A DNA stretch of 64,000 bases, taken from NCBI GenBank assembly GCA_965224235.1, contig CBDCYP010000002.1:248001-312000 (forward strand). The letters are read 5' to 3'. A program made the position numbers and the translations under genes. Below the pieces are notes generated by a model. That model did no database searches. It was given only the letters and a program-made list of their open reading frames with translations, and was not told the DNA's origin. Each line of letters opens with the position of its first letter. Position 1 is the first letter of the stretch. Below, one piece after another: positions 45,051-54,512 of this stretch. This stretch comes from G958295935 sp965224235 (GTDB taxonomy: Bacteria; Chloroflexota; Dehalococcoidia; Lucifugimonadales; Lucifugimonadaceae).

Positions 45051-46709
45051 GCGACAGACCGCACAATCGGCGAGCAGGGCATTTCGGCCGGGATCGTAGA
45101 CGACCTCAACGCGTTCACCAGGATCCTGCCCGATGGCGTGCAGGATTTCCTCCGAAACACTTCCGACTGCCGCGACTTGACCGAGGTCGTCCTCGACCTC
45201 GGCCGGCTGCCCCAGGTCAGATACCTCTTCGGTCAGGCGCTGGTCGGTGACAGAGAGGTCACGTACGACGACATTCAATGCGTTGTGGAGCGGATAGGCC
45301 AGTTCGGGGATGACAACCGGGCGGGAATCGAACGCACCCTCCACAGGATTTCCGTGTTGCGCAACCGCGCTGGTAAGCCCGTGGGTCTGACCTGCCGCGT
45401 CGGCCGCGCCGTGTTCGGCAGCGTCAAGTTGATCGACGACCTAGTGCGCACGGGGGACTCGATTCTGCTGCTTGGCCGCCCCGGCGTGGGCAAGACCACC
45501 ATGCTCCGGGAAGTCGCCCGCGTACTTGCGGATGACGTCGGAAAAAGGGTCGTCGTCGTAGACACGTCGAACGAGATCGCCGGGGACGGCGACGTGCCGC
45601 ACCCCGCTATCGGCAGTGCCCGGCGGCTTCAGGTAGCGCGGACGGAGTTGCAACATCGGGTGATGATCGAGGCCGTGGAAAACCACATGCCGGAGGTGAT
45701 CATCATCGACGAGATGAGCACGGAGCTCGAGGCGCTTGCAGCCCGGACCATCGCCGAGCGGGGCGTTCAGTTAGTCGCAACCGCCCACGGCAACACACTC
45801 GCTAACGTCATCTCCAACCCGAGCCTGTCTGACCTCATTGGCGGCGCCCAGGCCGTGACACTGGGCGACATAGAAGCGCGCCGGCGCCGAACGCAGAAGA
45901 CAGTCCTTGAACGCAAACACGATCCAACGTTCGACATGGTGGTCGAGATTCGGGAACGAAACCGGCTGGGCATTCACCTCGATGCCGGAACCGTGGTGGA
46001 CCGGATTCTGCGAGGCATACCCGCGCCCCGCGAGTTGCGTTGGCTCGACGAATCGGACGAAGTCAGAACCGAAATCGAAGAAATCGCCGAACCGCCGCAA
46101 GACTTCCGAACCGCGCCGTTCGATGTCAGGGCTGACATGCCGCCGCGCCGTGAATACACAGTGGGAGAACCATACGGCGGGCCTGGTTCGGCCATGGACC
46201 CGGTGGATGAAAACAGCCCCGTGGCCCCGATGAAAGTGCACTCGTTCGGTGTCCCTTTGCCCTCTTTGAAACAGGCGATCGGAGACATCGGCGCGCTCGT
46301 CGAGCTTGTGGAGAACGCAAGCGATGCAGACGTGCTGGTGACTACAAAGTCACACTACAACCGCAGGCCGACAGAGGTGCGCCACGCCGAGCGGGACGGG
46401 GTCCCCGTCTACGTGTTGAGGCGCGGCACCGGTGAACAGATAGCACAGTTCATCCGGCGATTTTCCCCCGGCCGGACCAATGGCGCGTCGCATGACGAGG
46501 GTGAGAACCGTCAACTACGCGTGGCGCTGCAAGAGACCGAAGAGGCCATAGAACAGGTGAGGAGCGGGGAACGGCGGGTGGAACTGTCTCCGCAGGCCGC
46601 CTACATCCGGCGCCTGCAACACGGTCTGGCAGCCCGTAGCAACGTTGGGTCGTCCAGCACCGGCCGCGATGACGGCCGGCGGGTGGTCATTCGCTGGCGC
46701 AGACGATAG
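45048..46709 (+). CDS. AAA ATPase with R3H-type C-terminus (nucleic acid binding), apparent AUA start
   Basis: About 553 residues. Conserved N-terminal region DDLNAFTRILPDGVQDFL and LTEVVLDLGRLPQVRY, Walker A LLLGRPGVGKTTMLREVA, VVVDTSNEIAGDGD, Walker B VIIIDEMSTELEALAARTIA, and a C-terminal tail ELSPQAAYIRRLQHGLAARS ending RRVVIRWRRR as in R3H-linked SpoIIIAA-like ATPases. Standard gene callers would start at GTG 45138, cutting off the conserved DDLNAFTRIL part. In that upstream stretch there is no ATG, GTG or TTG, but ATA at 45048 sits seven nucleotides after AGGAGG (45035-45040). An in-frame TAG lies just before. Confidence 0.8.
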   Translation: MATDRTIGEQGISAGIVDDLNAFTRILPDGVQDFLRNTSDCRDLTEVVLDLGRLPQVRYLFGQALVGDREVTYDDIQCVVERIGQFGDDNRAGIERTLHRISVLRNRAGKPVGLTCRVGRAVFGSVKLIDDLVRTGDSILLLGRPGVGKTTMLREVARVLADDVGKRVVVVDTSNEIAGDGDVPHPAIGSARRLQVARTELQHRVMIEAVENHMPEVIIIDEMSTELEALAARTIAERGVQLVATAHGNTLANVISNPSLSDLIGGAQAVTLGDIEARRRRTQKTVLERKHDPTFDMVVEIRERNRLGIHLDAGTVVDRILRGIPAPRELRWLDESDEVRTEIEEIAEPPQDFRTAPFDVRADMPPRREYTVGEPYGGPGSAMDPVDENSPVAPMKVHSFGVPLPSLKQAIGDIGALVELVENASDADVLVTTKSHYNRRPTEVRHAERDGVPVYVLRRGTGEQIAQFIRRFSPGRTNGASHDEGENRQLRVALQETEEAIEQVRSGERRVELSPQAAYIRRLQHGLAARSNVGSSSTGRDDGRRVVIRWRRR

Positions 46710-46747
46710 TAGCCTGTCACCATGAGAACGCCGGGACATGGGCCGCC

Positions 46748-47386
46748 ATGCTGATTTCGATCGAAGGCGGAGAAGGCGTAGGCAAGACCACCCAAGGGAA
46801 ACTTCTCGAACAGAAGATCCGCGCCCAGGGACGCGATGTCATGTTTATTCGCGAGCCGGGCAGCACCCCGCTCGGCGAACACGTTCGGCAACTGGTCAAG
46901 GGCGGTTTGGGGCAGTCGCATAAATCAGAGTTGCTGCTGTTTGAGGCTGCGCGGGCCGAGCTGGTCGAAACCGTCATCCGGCCGGCCCTCGAACGCGGGA
47001 CTATTGTGATATCGGACCGCTACGCCGATTCGTCCCTCGCATATCAGGGGCATGGTCGAGCCATGCCTTTAGAGGACGTGGTGCGTCTGAACCAGTTCGC
47101 AACCGGCGGACTCGTGCCGGACGTCACAATTCTCCTGAACGCTCCCCTGTCCATCGGCGCGGCCCGCGCCGCAGACCGGGACCGCAGGGTCACCGACGCG
47201 AAAACAAAATTCGAGGACGAGCCGGAGGATTTTCAGGAACGTGTGTCTCAGGGTTTTCGTAAAATCGCTTCACACGACCCCAACCGCTGGTACGTGGTCG
47301 ATGCCACACCGCCAATCGACGCGGTGGCGGACGCCATATGGCAGCACGTCGAATCGCTTTTAGGCAAACACGCGAGGCAGGGCTAA
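46748..47386 (+). CDS. tmk: Thymidylate kinase
   Basis: 212 residues. P-loop IEGGEGVGKTTQGKLL, DRX-type REPGSTPLGEHVR, DRY-type ISDRYADSSLAYQG. Phosphorylates dTMP to dTDP. Starts 39 nt after the R3H-type ATPase gene, and the PPOX gene begins immediately after its stop, so an operon is likely. Confidence 0.95.
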   Translation: MLISIEGGEGVGKTTQGKLLEQKIRAQGRDVMFIREPGSTPLGEHVRQLVKGGLGQSHKSELLLFEAARAELVETVIRPALERGTIVISDRYADSSLAYQGHGRAMPLEDVVRLNQFATGGLVPDVTILLNAPLSIGAARAADRDRRVTDAKTKFEDEPEDFQERVSQGFRKIASHDPNRWYVVDATPPIDAVADAIWQHVESLLGKHARQG

Positions 47387-47821
47387 ATGACCGACGATTC
47401 GCTATCCGACAACGAAGTATTCAATCTCGTTAACGGCACGCATCTTGCGGTGTTTACCGTGGTCAGCGCCGACGGATTCGCTCATTCCACGCCAGTCTGG
47501 TACCTGCCGGAACCTGAAGGCGGTGTGACCATCCTGATCGAACCCGGGTCGGTAAAGGCCCGCATCCTGAGGCGAGACCCTCGGGCGACCGTCCTGATCG
47601 TCAACAACTCAGACGGCGGCAACCGGTGGGTGATGTACCGGGGCAACGCAGAGTTTTCAGACGATCGCATCGACGATCAAATGATCCGCATCTCAAGACG
47701 ATACATGGGAGATTCAGATGGCGACAAGTACGCGGCAAGTTACGGCAAGCCGCTGCCGTTCGTGGTGGTATCGCTACGAAATCCCCGTCTGACCAGTTGG
47801 AAATCCCCGCTCGCCGGGTGA
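47387..47821 (+). CDS. Pyridoxamine 5'-phosphate oxidase-fold protein (PPOX class)
   Basis: 144 residues with the split-barrel pattern LAVFTVVSADGFAHSTPVWYL, KARILRRDPRATVLIV and WVMYRGNAEF. Members bind FMN, F420 or haem; this short form resembles F420- or FMN-dependent reductases. ATG directly follows the tmk stop with no gap. Confidence 0.85.
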   Translation: MTDDSLSDNEVFNLVNGTHLAVFTVVSADGFAHSTPVWYLPEPEGGVTILIEPGSVKARILRRDPRATVLIVNNSDGGNRWVMYRGNAEFSDDRIDDQMIRISRRYMGDSDGDKYAASYGKPLPFVVVSLRNPRLTSWKSPLAG

Positions 47822-47892
47822 CCGGCCACCCTGCGCCGTCGCGGTCCCTTCAACCCGAAGGTGTCGCACCAATCCGCAGGTTCTTCCCCGCG

Positions 47893-48879
47893 CTACGGAA
47901 GGGCCGTCGCCATGTTTGAGTGACTGACGGGGGCTGCAACGCCATTGGAACCTCCTCGCTCAAGGGTTTCATAGACTTCGTCGACAGACGCGACTATCCA
48001 CGGATCCGGCGCATATGCAACTGATTCGTCCTTGCCTGGATACCGCATGTTGTGAACGACGTGCCGCATGGCGTTGGTGCGCGCACGCATCTTGTCGTCG
48101 GCCTTGATGAGGGTCCATGGCGCGTCACGAGTATGCGTGTAATAAAACATCGCCTTCTTCTCCCGCGTGTAGTTATCCCAGTTGGCTGCAGACTGTAGAT
48201 CGATCGCGCTCAGCTTCCACTTCTTGAGCGTATCGTTCTTCCGCTGCTTGAACCGCCGCTTTTGCTCTTTCTTGCTGACCGAGAAGTAGAGTTTCACAAG
48301 CCTGATGCCGTCCTGGACGATCATTCGCTCCAGCAACGGCGTCTGACGGACAAACTGGAGGTACTCCTCTTCCGTTACGAAGTCCATCACCCGCTCCACA
48401 CCAGCCCGGTTGTACCAAGAGCGGTCGAACAGCACGATCTCGCCGGCAGTCGGAAAATTCTCGATGTATCTCTGAAAGTACCATTGACCGCTTTGCACGT
48501 CGGAGGGTTTCTGAAGCGCCACGACCCTGGCCCCGCGGGGATTCCAATGCTCCATGAACCGGCGTATTGTGCCGCCCTTGCCGGCCGCGTCACGGCCTTC
48601 AAACAGAATGATGATGCGCTCTCCGGTCGCCTTCACCCAATCCTGAAGCTTGACCAACTCCACCTGCAGCGGGAACTTCTCGCTGTAGTACTCCTCGTGG
48701 GTCATTCGGTTCGGATAGGGGTAGAGATTGTTCCTAAAGTAGCGGGCGCGGGTCTCCGGGTCAATGACCGAGGGGTCCTCAATTGGAACCGCGTTTACCA
48801 CCGCCTTCTTCTTCTCCGGCCCCTCCGCGGAGCCGTCGTAAAAGTATGTGTAGTAGCCTTTAACCTGGTTCTTCGCCAT
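47893..48879 (-). CDS. ppk2: Polyphosphate kinase 2 (PPK2)
   Basis: 328 residues from ATG 48879 with GGAGG six nucleotides upstream. Walker A FEGRDAAGKGGTIRRF, the lid-type motifs FDRSWYNRAGVERVM and KLYFSVSKKEQKRRF, and KADDKMRARTNAMRHV match single-domain PPK2 that transfers phosphate between polyphosphate and nucleotides. Direction (ADP/GDP phosphorylation or polyP synthesis) is not told by sequence. Confidence 0.93.
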   Translation of the reverse strand: MAKNQVKGYYTYFYDGSAEGPEKKKAVVNAVPIEDPSVIDPETRARYFRNNLYPYPNRMTHEEYYSEKFPLQVELVKLQDWVKATGERIIILFEGRDAAGKGGTIRRFMEHWNPRGARVVALQKPSDVQSGQWYFQRYIENFPTAGEIVLFDRSWYNRAGVERVMDFVTEEEYLQFVRQTPLLERMIVQDGIRLVKLYFSVSKKEQKRRFKQRKNDTLKKWKLSAIDLQSAANWDNYTREKKAMFYYTHTRDAPWTLIKADDKMRARTNAMRHVVHNMRYPGKDESVAYAPDPWIVASVDEVYETLERGGSNGVAAPVSHSNMATALP

Positions 48880-49058
48880 TGCCAACCTCCATCTCTGAGT
48901 TCGTCGCCGTTGGCATATTATTGGCGGGAATGATAACGCCCATCGGTACCCTTGTGACAAGCGCGGGCGCGACAAATTCGGCGAAATGCGCTTAAATCGA
49001 CCAGATCCACGGTCGTCAACCTACCGACCAGCCGGATTGAAAAGGACATCAGGCAATC

Positions 49059-49829
49059 GTGAGAAAAAACACGCTCAAACGAAAACTCAACAACGGAGAG
49101 GCCACGATCGGCGGCTTCGTCAACTCACCCTCGCCGGCCATGGTCGAGATGATGGGTTGGCTCGGTTTCGACTTTGTGATCATCGATTGCGAACACTGCC
49201 CCATGGACTACGAAACGACCGAGAACATGATCCGGGCGGCTGAACTGTCAGACATCACGCCGATCGTGCGCATCGGGATGAACATCCAGCAGCACATCCA
49301 GCGTTACATGGACGCGGGCGCCGCCGGCGTATTGATGCCGTTGATCAACACCGGCGCCGAGGCTCGGGCCGTCGTGGATGCTGTCAAGTATCCCCCGGTC
49401 GGACGGCGCGGCCTTTTCGGAGGGCGGGGCAGCATGTACGCCATACAGGACATGGCCGAATACGTGAAACAGGCCAACCGGGAGACTTTCGTCGCCATTC
49501 AGATCGAGACGCTGGAAGCCATCGAGAACCAGGACGAGATCATAGCCACCGACAACGTCGATCTCATTTTTCTCGGGCCCGGCGACTTGTCGTCTGTCTT
49601 CGGCGTGCACGGCCAGATGCGGCATCCGAAAGTCGTTGAAACTATCGAGGCTTTAACGCCAAAGATCCGTGCTGCCGGGAAGCACGTCGGATCAATTGCA
49701 ATCGACGGAGACCACGCGCGCCGCTGGAACGAGATCGGTATCAAGTGGCTGGTAAGCGGCACACACCGGTTCTTCTCCGCCGGAAGCAAAGCCTACCTTG
49801 ATGATATCCGTGACAGCGTAACAGCGTAA
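49059..49829 (+). CDS. HpcH/HpaI aldolase (2-dehydro-3-deoxyglucarate aldolase-like)
   Basis: 256 residues; GTG start. FDFVIIDCEHCPMDYETTEN, RYMDAGAAGVLMPLINTGAE, RRGLFGGRGSMYA, the metal Glu in VAIQIETLEAIEN and DLIFLGPGDLSSVFG. This looks like GarL-type enzymes, which yield pyruvate and tartronate semialdehyde. A tartronate-semialdehyde-reductase-like gene follows at 55 nt, supporting the role. Confidence 0.85.
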   Translation: MRKNTLKRKLNNGEATIGGFVNSPSPAMVEMMGWLGFDFVIIDCEHCPMDYETTENMIRAAELSDITPIVRIGMNIQQHIQRYMDAGAAGVLMPLINTGAEARAVVDAVKYPPVGRRGLFGGRGSMYAIQDMAEYVKQANRETFVAIQIETLEAIENQDEIIATDNVDLIFLGPGDLSSVFGVHGQMRHPKVVETIEALTPKIRAAGKHVGSIAIDGDHARRWNEIGIKWLVSGTHRFFSAGSKAYLDDIRDSVTA

Positions 49830-49884
49830 ATTTTGACCGACGGGCGAGATGGATTCAGATCGCCCGCACGACTGAGGACAAAAT

Positions 49885-50817
49885 ATGGCGGCAAGCAATA
49901 GAGACAGAATCGGGTTTGTTGGACTCGGAATTATGGGAAGGCCCATGGCCGGTCATCTGGTCGACGCGGGCTACGAAACCACAGTGTTCGACCTGCTCCC
50001 CGAAGCGGTAGGCCAACTTGAACAAAAAGGCGCGGTTGCAGGGTCGAGCCCGGCGGATGTGGCGGCCCGATCCGACATTACGATAACGATGGTGCCGGAC
50101 TCGCAGCACGTCGAGGCGGCGATAGCGGGACCCGACGGCATTCTCAAAAGCGCAGCGCCCGGCTCGGTCGTGATCGACATGAGCACGATTTCGCCCATGG
50201 CCGGTCAGAAACTTGCGGCCAGTTTGAAGCAACAGGATGTGGACATGCTCGACGCTCCCGTAACCGGCGGTGAGACCGGCGCAATTAACGCCGGGCTGTC
50301 GATACTCGTTGGGGGCGACGCCGACGTGTTTGAGCGGTGCCTGCCGGCGTTACAGGTCCTCGGCAGCTCAGTGACCCACATGGGGCCGGGCGGTTCGGGG
50401 CACACGGCCAAGTTGGCCAATCAAGTGCTGGGGATTGGCTGCACGATCGGCATATGCGAGGGACTCGTCCTCGCCAGCAAGGCGGGGTTAGATCTCAACA
50501 AATTCCTCTCCGCCGCCATGAAAGGCGCCAGCACGTCATGGCACCTTGAATACCTCGGGCCCAGAATCCTTGCAGGGGACTTCTCCCCCGGATTCATGGT
50601 GCGCCACATGCAGAAAGACCTCCGATTGGCTCAGGAAGTTGGCGCTGAAGTCGCCTCACCCCTGCCCATGGTGGCGTTGGTGTCGAATCTCTACCTAGCG
50701 TTACAGGCGCAAGACGATGATGCCACGAGCCAGGGGCATCACGCCCTTATCCAGGTCATCGAACAGTTGGCGGGCGAACGGGCGCGGGCTCAGAGCGCGT
50801 TAGACGGGACCTCCTGA
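49885..50817 (+). CDS. Beta-hydroxyacid dehydrogenase, likely 2-hydroxy-3-oxopropionate (tartronate semialdehyde) reductase
   Basis: 310 residues. NAD(P)-binding GFVGLGIMGRPMAGHLVDAG, signature DAPVTGGETGAINAGLSI and the catalytic Lys in GHTAKLANQVLGIG. Equivalent enzymes reduce tartronate semialdehyde to glycerate (GarR) or oxidise 3-hydroxyisobutyrate. The preceding GarL-like aldolase makes the GarR reading more likely. Confidence 0.85.
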   Translation: MAASNRDRIGFVGLGIMGRPMAGHLVDAGYETTVFDLLPEAVGQLEQKGAVAGSSPADVAARSDITITMVPDSQHVEAAIAGPDGILKSAAPGSVVIDMSTISPMAGQKLAASLKQQDVDMLDAPVTGGETGAINAGLSILVGGDADVFERCLPALQVLGSSVTHMGPGGSGHTAKLANQVLGIGCTIGICEGLVLASKAGLDLNKFLSAAMKGASTSWHLEYLGPRILAGDFSPGFMVRHMQKDLRLAQEVGAEVASPLPMVALVSNLYLALQAQDDDATSQGHHALIQVIEQLAGERARAQSALDGTS

Positions 50818-50847
50818 CCCGAAACTCCTGTCGTAGGGCCGGGAAGT

Positions 50848-51360
50848 TCAGTCCGCCACCCCTCGCAAGCGCCGACCTTCTCGCCAGTCCTCGACAATAT
50901 GTTGATCGTATGCGAACGCCATCTGCGGCAGGCCGTCTATCGGGAAAATCCGTGAAGCGAGCGTCTCGTCGCCCGCAATGAGAGCGCCGGCCAGCACCTC
51001 CGCGTTGTACACGCCAAGCACGACACCACTGCCGGGCGTGGAGTAGATGCCGATTACCCAGGCCGCCGAAACTATGAGCCCGCACTCCTCGCGTACCTCT
51101 CGTTCGACGGCCCGATTCGGCATTTCGCCTCGATTGACGTAGCCGGACGGAAAGCTCCACATTCCCAGACCCGGCTCGATCGCACGTTGCACGAGCACGA
51201 TGCCGCCATCGAGGGGAATAACCGCAGCGGCAGCAAACTTCGGATCTGCGTAAGCCACCCGGCCGCATGATGGGCAAACCGGAACGTCGTTAGTTCGTTG
51301 GATCAGTTTGGCCCCGCATGCTGGGCAGTAAACGGAGTCTGAAATGATCGAATCGTGCAT
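50848..51360 (-). CDS. NUDIX hydrolase with N-terminal zinc ribbon
   Basis: 170 residues from ATG 51360. Zinc ribbon CPACG...CPSCG in the first 35 residues, then the NUDIX box GYVNRGEMPNRAVEREVREECGL in which the GX5EX7REVxEExG pattern is intact. Hydrolyses a nucleoside diphosphate-linked compound; the zinc ribbon resembles NudC-like or ADP-ribose-type enzymes, but the substrate is open. Divergent from the dead hydrolase gene at 51548. Confidence 0.88.
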   Translation of the reverse strand: MHDSIISDSVYCPACGAKLIQRTNDVPVCPSCGRVAYADPKFAAAAVIPLDGGIVLVQRAIEPGLGMWSFPSGYVNRGEMPNRAVEREVREECGLIVSAAWVIGIYSTPGSGVVLGVYNAEVLAGALIAGDETLASRIFPIDGLPQMAFAYDQHIVEDWREGRRLRGVAD

Positions 51361-51547
51361 GATAAAGGGTGAAAAACCTGAATTCCAAACGGGCCGAAGA
51401 ACTGAACAGATCAACGAATGTAGCAGAAGGTCCTGAGCCCGGTGTTATGGTCGCAATCCGGCGGGAAGGAAAGACGCGGGGATCGCACAAGAGTCGATCT
51501 AACCGATTCCGTGTAAGGTCAGGACGAGCTGGTTCGGAGTTGGAAAC

Positions 51548-52756
51548 ATGAACACATCCGGGGAAGGGCCCCGAATCGAAGATTTGGTCCGCACGCGCAG
51601 TATTCAGGCCCTACTGGCTCAATGGCGTTGCCGGGCGAAGGCTGCTCACCGGCCTGGTAACCCCCTTTCTGCTCCTGTCGGTCGTGGACTTGGCCGTCGC
51701 CTGGTACTACTCAGACGCTCTCGCCGGCATCGGGTTGCGGATAACCGACGACGAGGTCAATTACGACCTGACCGCATCGCAGGCAGGTGAAGGTCTCGTA
51801 CGACTTGAGGGTGAATCCGATGACGACCGGCTAAATCGCCCCGGCAATTGGGGTCTGGCCTGGACCGGCGGTCTCGGAAAAATCGGGGCCGTGGTTGCCG
51901 AAGGAGACGGATTCGTCACGCGTCGGATGACTATCGTGGAAGGTGATTTGCGGGAGGCGGCGCCAGCCGAACTGTCTCAGGACGTCCCCCCTAAAGACCC
52001 GTTCCTCGCCTTTGGGATCAAATACAGGGAAGTGAATACGCTGCTCCACTCGGGGCCCTGGACGCGTGGCAATTGGATGGCGGGGATGATACGCGGGTCA
52101 TTTTTATGCATGGCCTCGGCGCAGAGCCAGGGGACGGCATCGCACTGATGCCCGTCATCCAGGAACTGGATATGCCCGCACTGTTAATCAACTACTGAAA
52201 CGACAAGGGCCAGCCCCGGGACCCGGCGGCCTGCATCAATACTGTTAGACCGAATGGCACGACCTGCACGCCGCTGTTGAATACGTTCTCGCACAGGAAG
52301 GCGCCGTTAACGTGACGCTCGTCGACCATAGCATGGGTGGAGGAATCTTGATGAAATTCCTATATGAGTCGCCTCTCGCGGACAAAGTGGCAGGCGTCGT
52401 GATGGATGCGCCCATGTTGGACTTCAACGCCCCGGTGGACCTGGGAGGACGAGACAGACATCTGCCCGGAATGGTGATCTCCTCGGTGAAGTGGATGACC
52501 ACTGCCAGATTTGGCGTGAACTGGAAGGCGCTGGATTATCTTCGAGACGCCGGTCGGCTGAACGTCCCCATCAAGCTCCCACGGCGAAATCGACCCGCGC
52601 GTCCTAATCGAAACGAGCGCCGAACTGGCCGGACTACGGCCTGACCTCGTCACCTTTAACGTGTATCCACCCCCCGGTCACGTCGAATCGTGGAATGTGG
52701 ACAACGGTCGGTATGAAGGCGAGCTTCGGGAATTCCTGATTCGCGTAGCGAAATAG
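51548..52756 (+). pseudogene. Alpha/beta hydrolase, multiply disrupted
   Basis: Pieces of one serine hydrolase lie in shifting frames: membrane anchor LLTGLVTPFLLLSVVDLAVAW, FMHGLGAEPGDGIALMPVIQ (needs a frame change after VNTLLHSG), LLINY followed by TGA (52196-52198) then NDKGQPRDP, nucleophile elbow LVDHSMGGGILMKFLYESPL in another frame, and after a further shift near 52566 HGEIDPRVLIETSAELAGL and VYPPPGHVESWNVDNGRY with the catalytic His. At least three frameshifts and one stop; not functional. Confidence 0.8.
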
Positions 52757-52762
52757 TCCGGC

Positions 52763-54025
52763 TCACGGATCGCGTTGTGCCGCGACCGCCTTTCGAATAG
52801 GAACGATCAACGCCAGCAACGCTCCGACGGCAGCGATCGCCCCTGCGTAGATCACCACTCCCCTGAAGTCCCAGGTAGTGTTCACGAGGCCCGCGATGAC
52901 CGGCGCCGCCGCGCCGATGATGGCGCCACCGGTGAACAACATCGCTACCGCTGATCCTTCAGTTCCCGGCTCGATAGCGTCCATAGCCGTTGCCGTCATT
53001 ATGGAATTGATCGAAAAGACGAAAATCCCAAGCAGGCCCAGCATCACCGTCAGCCAAACCCCTGAATCCGCCCAGAGGAAATTGAACAGGATCACCGTTA
53101 TCGCCGCCATGCCGATCACCATCAAACCACGCCTGCCCGTGCGGTCGGAGATCAGTCCAAAAGCCGGACCGGAGACAATCCCGAGAAAGGTCAGCAACCC
53201 CACGTGCAAGCCGATGCTCAGGTCGCTGTACGAAAGGTTTTCCTTCATGTGCAGTACCAGAAACACGGCAAATGACCGGTGGGCCATTCCGCGGAGCGCG
53301 CTCACCCCCACCATCCCCAGGACAGCAGTGTTACGGAGCAGTGGTTTGGTCGAATTCAGGTACTGGCTAAATGTCGGCCTCGTTGTTTCGCCTTGCAACG
53401 GCGACCGGAACGCATACAGGACGGCCAGACCCGTCAGGGCCGAGGGACCGATATGTAACAGCGCCACCGTGCGCCAGCCGAAGCCAACCCAGTTCAATCC
53501 CCAAAAACTGAGGCCGCCAAGCAGTAACCCGACAATAATCGGACCGGACGTGTCGCCAATCGACCCTCCGGATCTATGGGCGGCAAATGCGAAGGCCTTG
53601 CGATGAGGGTATCGGGCAGCCAATGTCGAAAAGGCGGGCGCGTGCCACAGGGAAGTGCCAGCCCCCGCCACGGTTACGGCCACGAGTATCAGCCAGTAAT
53701 TCGGAGCGAGGCCAATCGCCATGTACCCCACTGTCAGGCACGCCATGCTTGCTGTAAGCATCAGGCCGACCTGGCGCCTGTACATGTCCGTGAGGATCCC
53801 AGCCGGAACGTTCATGGCGCCCATCGCGGCGGAGCGAGCTCCCTCGATACCTCCTACCGCGACGTCGCTAAGACCTAGACCCTCCTTCAAATGCGGCAGC
53901 AGGACAATGATGCCCTGCTGGTAGAAGTGCTTGACCGCGTGGCCGGCCGAAAGGCCGACGAGTAGTCGCTTGCCAGTCGGTGTGGAACGGCCGACTTCAA
54001 CGGTTTGGGAAACCGAATCGGCCAC
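52763..54025 (-). CDS. MFS transporter (fosmidomycin-resistance-like)
   Basis: About 420 residues from GTG 54025, giving 12 membrane helices; the frame stays open to 54187 but its first 54 residues are hydrophilic and unlikely to be real. TM1 LLVGLSAGHAVKHFYQQGII, loop signature DMYRRQVGLMLTAS, second-half FGLISDRTGRRGLMVIGMAA. Drug/proton antiport or metabolite export is likely; substrate unknown. Confidence 0.8.
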   Translation of the reverse strand: MADSVSQTVEVGRSTPTGKRLLVGLSAGHAVKHFYQQGIIVLLPHLKEGLGLSDVAVGGIEGARSAAMGAMNVPAGILTDMYRRQVGLMLTASMACLTVGYMAIGLAPNYWLILVAVTVAGAGTSLWHAPAFSTLAARYPHRKAFAFAAHRSGGSIGDTSGPIIVGLLLGGLSFWGLNWVGFGWRTVALLHIGPSALTGLAVLYAFRSPLQGETTRPTFSQYLNSTKPLLRNTAVLGMVGVSALRGMAHRSFAVFLVLHMKENLSYSDLSIGLHVGLLTFLGIVSGPAFGLISDRTGRRGLMVIGMAAITVILFNFLWADSGVWLTVMLGLLGIFVFSINSIMTATAMDAIEPGTEGSAVAMLFTGGAIIGAAAPVIAGLVNTTWDFRGVVIYAGAIAAVGALLALIVPIRKAVAAQRDP

Positions 54026-54326
54026 GACGTCCGACTGGGCTCGGGTTTCAGATGCTGCCAACCAGGTTGCTTTCTTGACCGGGAATGTATGATTTCGGCG
54101 CGATAGGCCGCCGCGAGATTGTTCCACCCCTTCGCCCTGGCCGCAAGTGGGTCGCCCGCGTTTCCAAGGCGAATTGCCGAACGCCAATTCCCGGCGCCAG
54201 CCGTCTGGGAAATGTTGCGGTTATTCCGCCTGAATTCCTTGTCCCTGTGGCAAGTTGGCAAGCCGCGTTTCCCGGTGGAGAATTCGCTTGTTACAGCACC
54301 AGAAGTGGTGTAAATTTTCAGTCCAC

Positions 54327-54343
54327 CCACAATATATTGCGAT
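54327..54343 (+). promoter_or_regulatory. Candidate NrdR box
   Basis: CCCACAATATATTGCGA contains the palindrome CAATATATTG and fits the NrdR-box consensus ACACwATATATwGTGT. It lies about 170 bp before nrdR. Only one box was found; NrdR boxes usually come in pairs about 31 bp apart. Confidence 0.5.
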
Positions 54344-54358
54344 TCTCGCGAGAATCGC
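54339..54358. promoter_or_regulatory. Perfect 20-bp palindrome next to the NrdR box
   Basis: GCGATTCTCGCGAGAATCGC is its own reverse complement and overlaps the end of the NrdR box by five bases. It could be an operator for another regulator. A second inverted repeat TGTAAC(9)GTTACA lies at 54433-54453. The remaining 54026-54512 gap contains no gene. Confidence 0.5.
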
Positions 54359-54512
54359 GCAGGTGTTTTCGGACGCTTTTTTGGGGGCGACGCAACCGTC
54401 AATCCAGTTCTGTTATCGTTCTGGATTCACGATGTAACTAACAGGACGTTACATGCCCCGAGCGGTACGATGCGCGCAGCCTGAGGCAAAGTCTTCCACG
54501 GTTACAGCGAAC

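Noticed and set aside
52196..52198. A second selenocysteine TGA in the hydrolase.
   Set aside because: The position aligns with a non-catalytic Arg-type residue, and the gene has several frameshifts.
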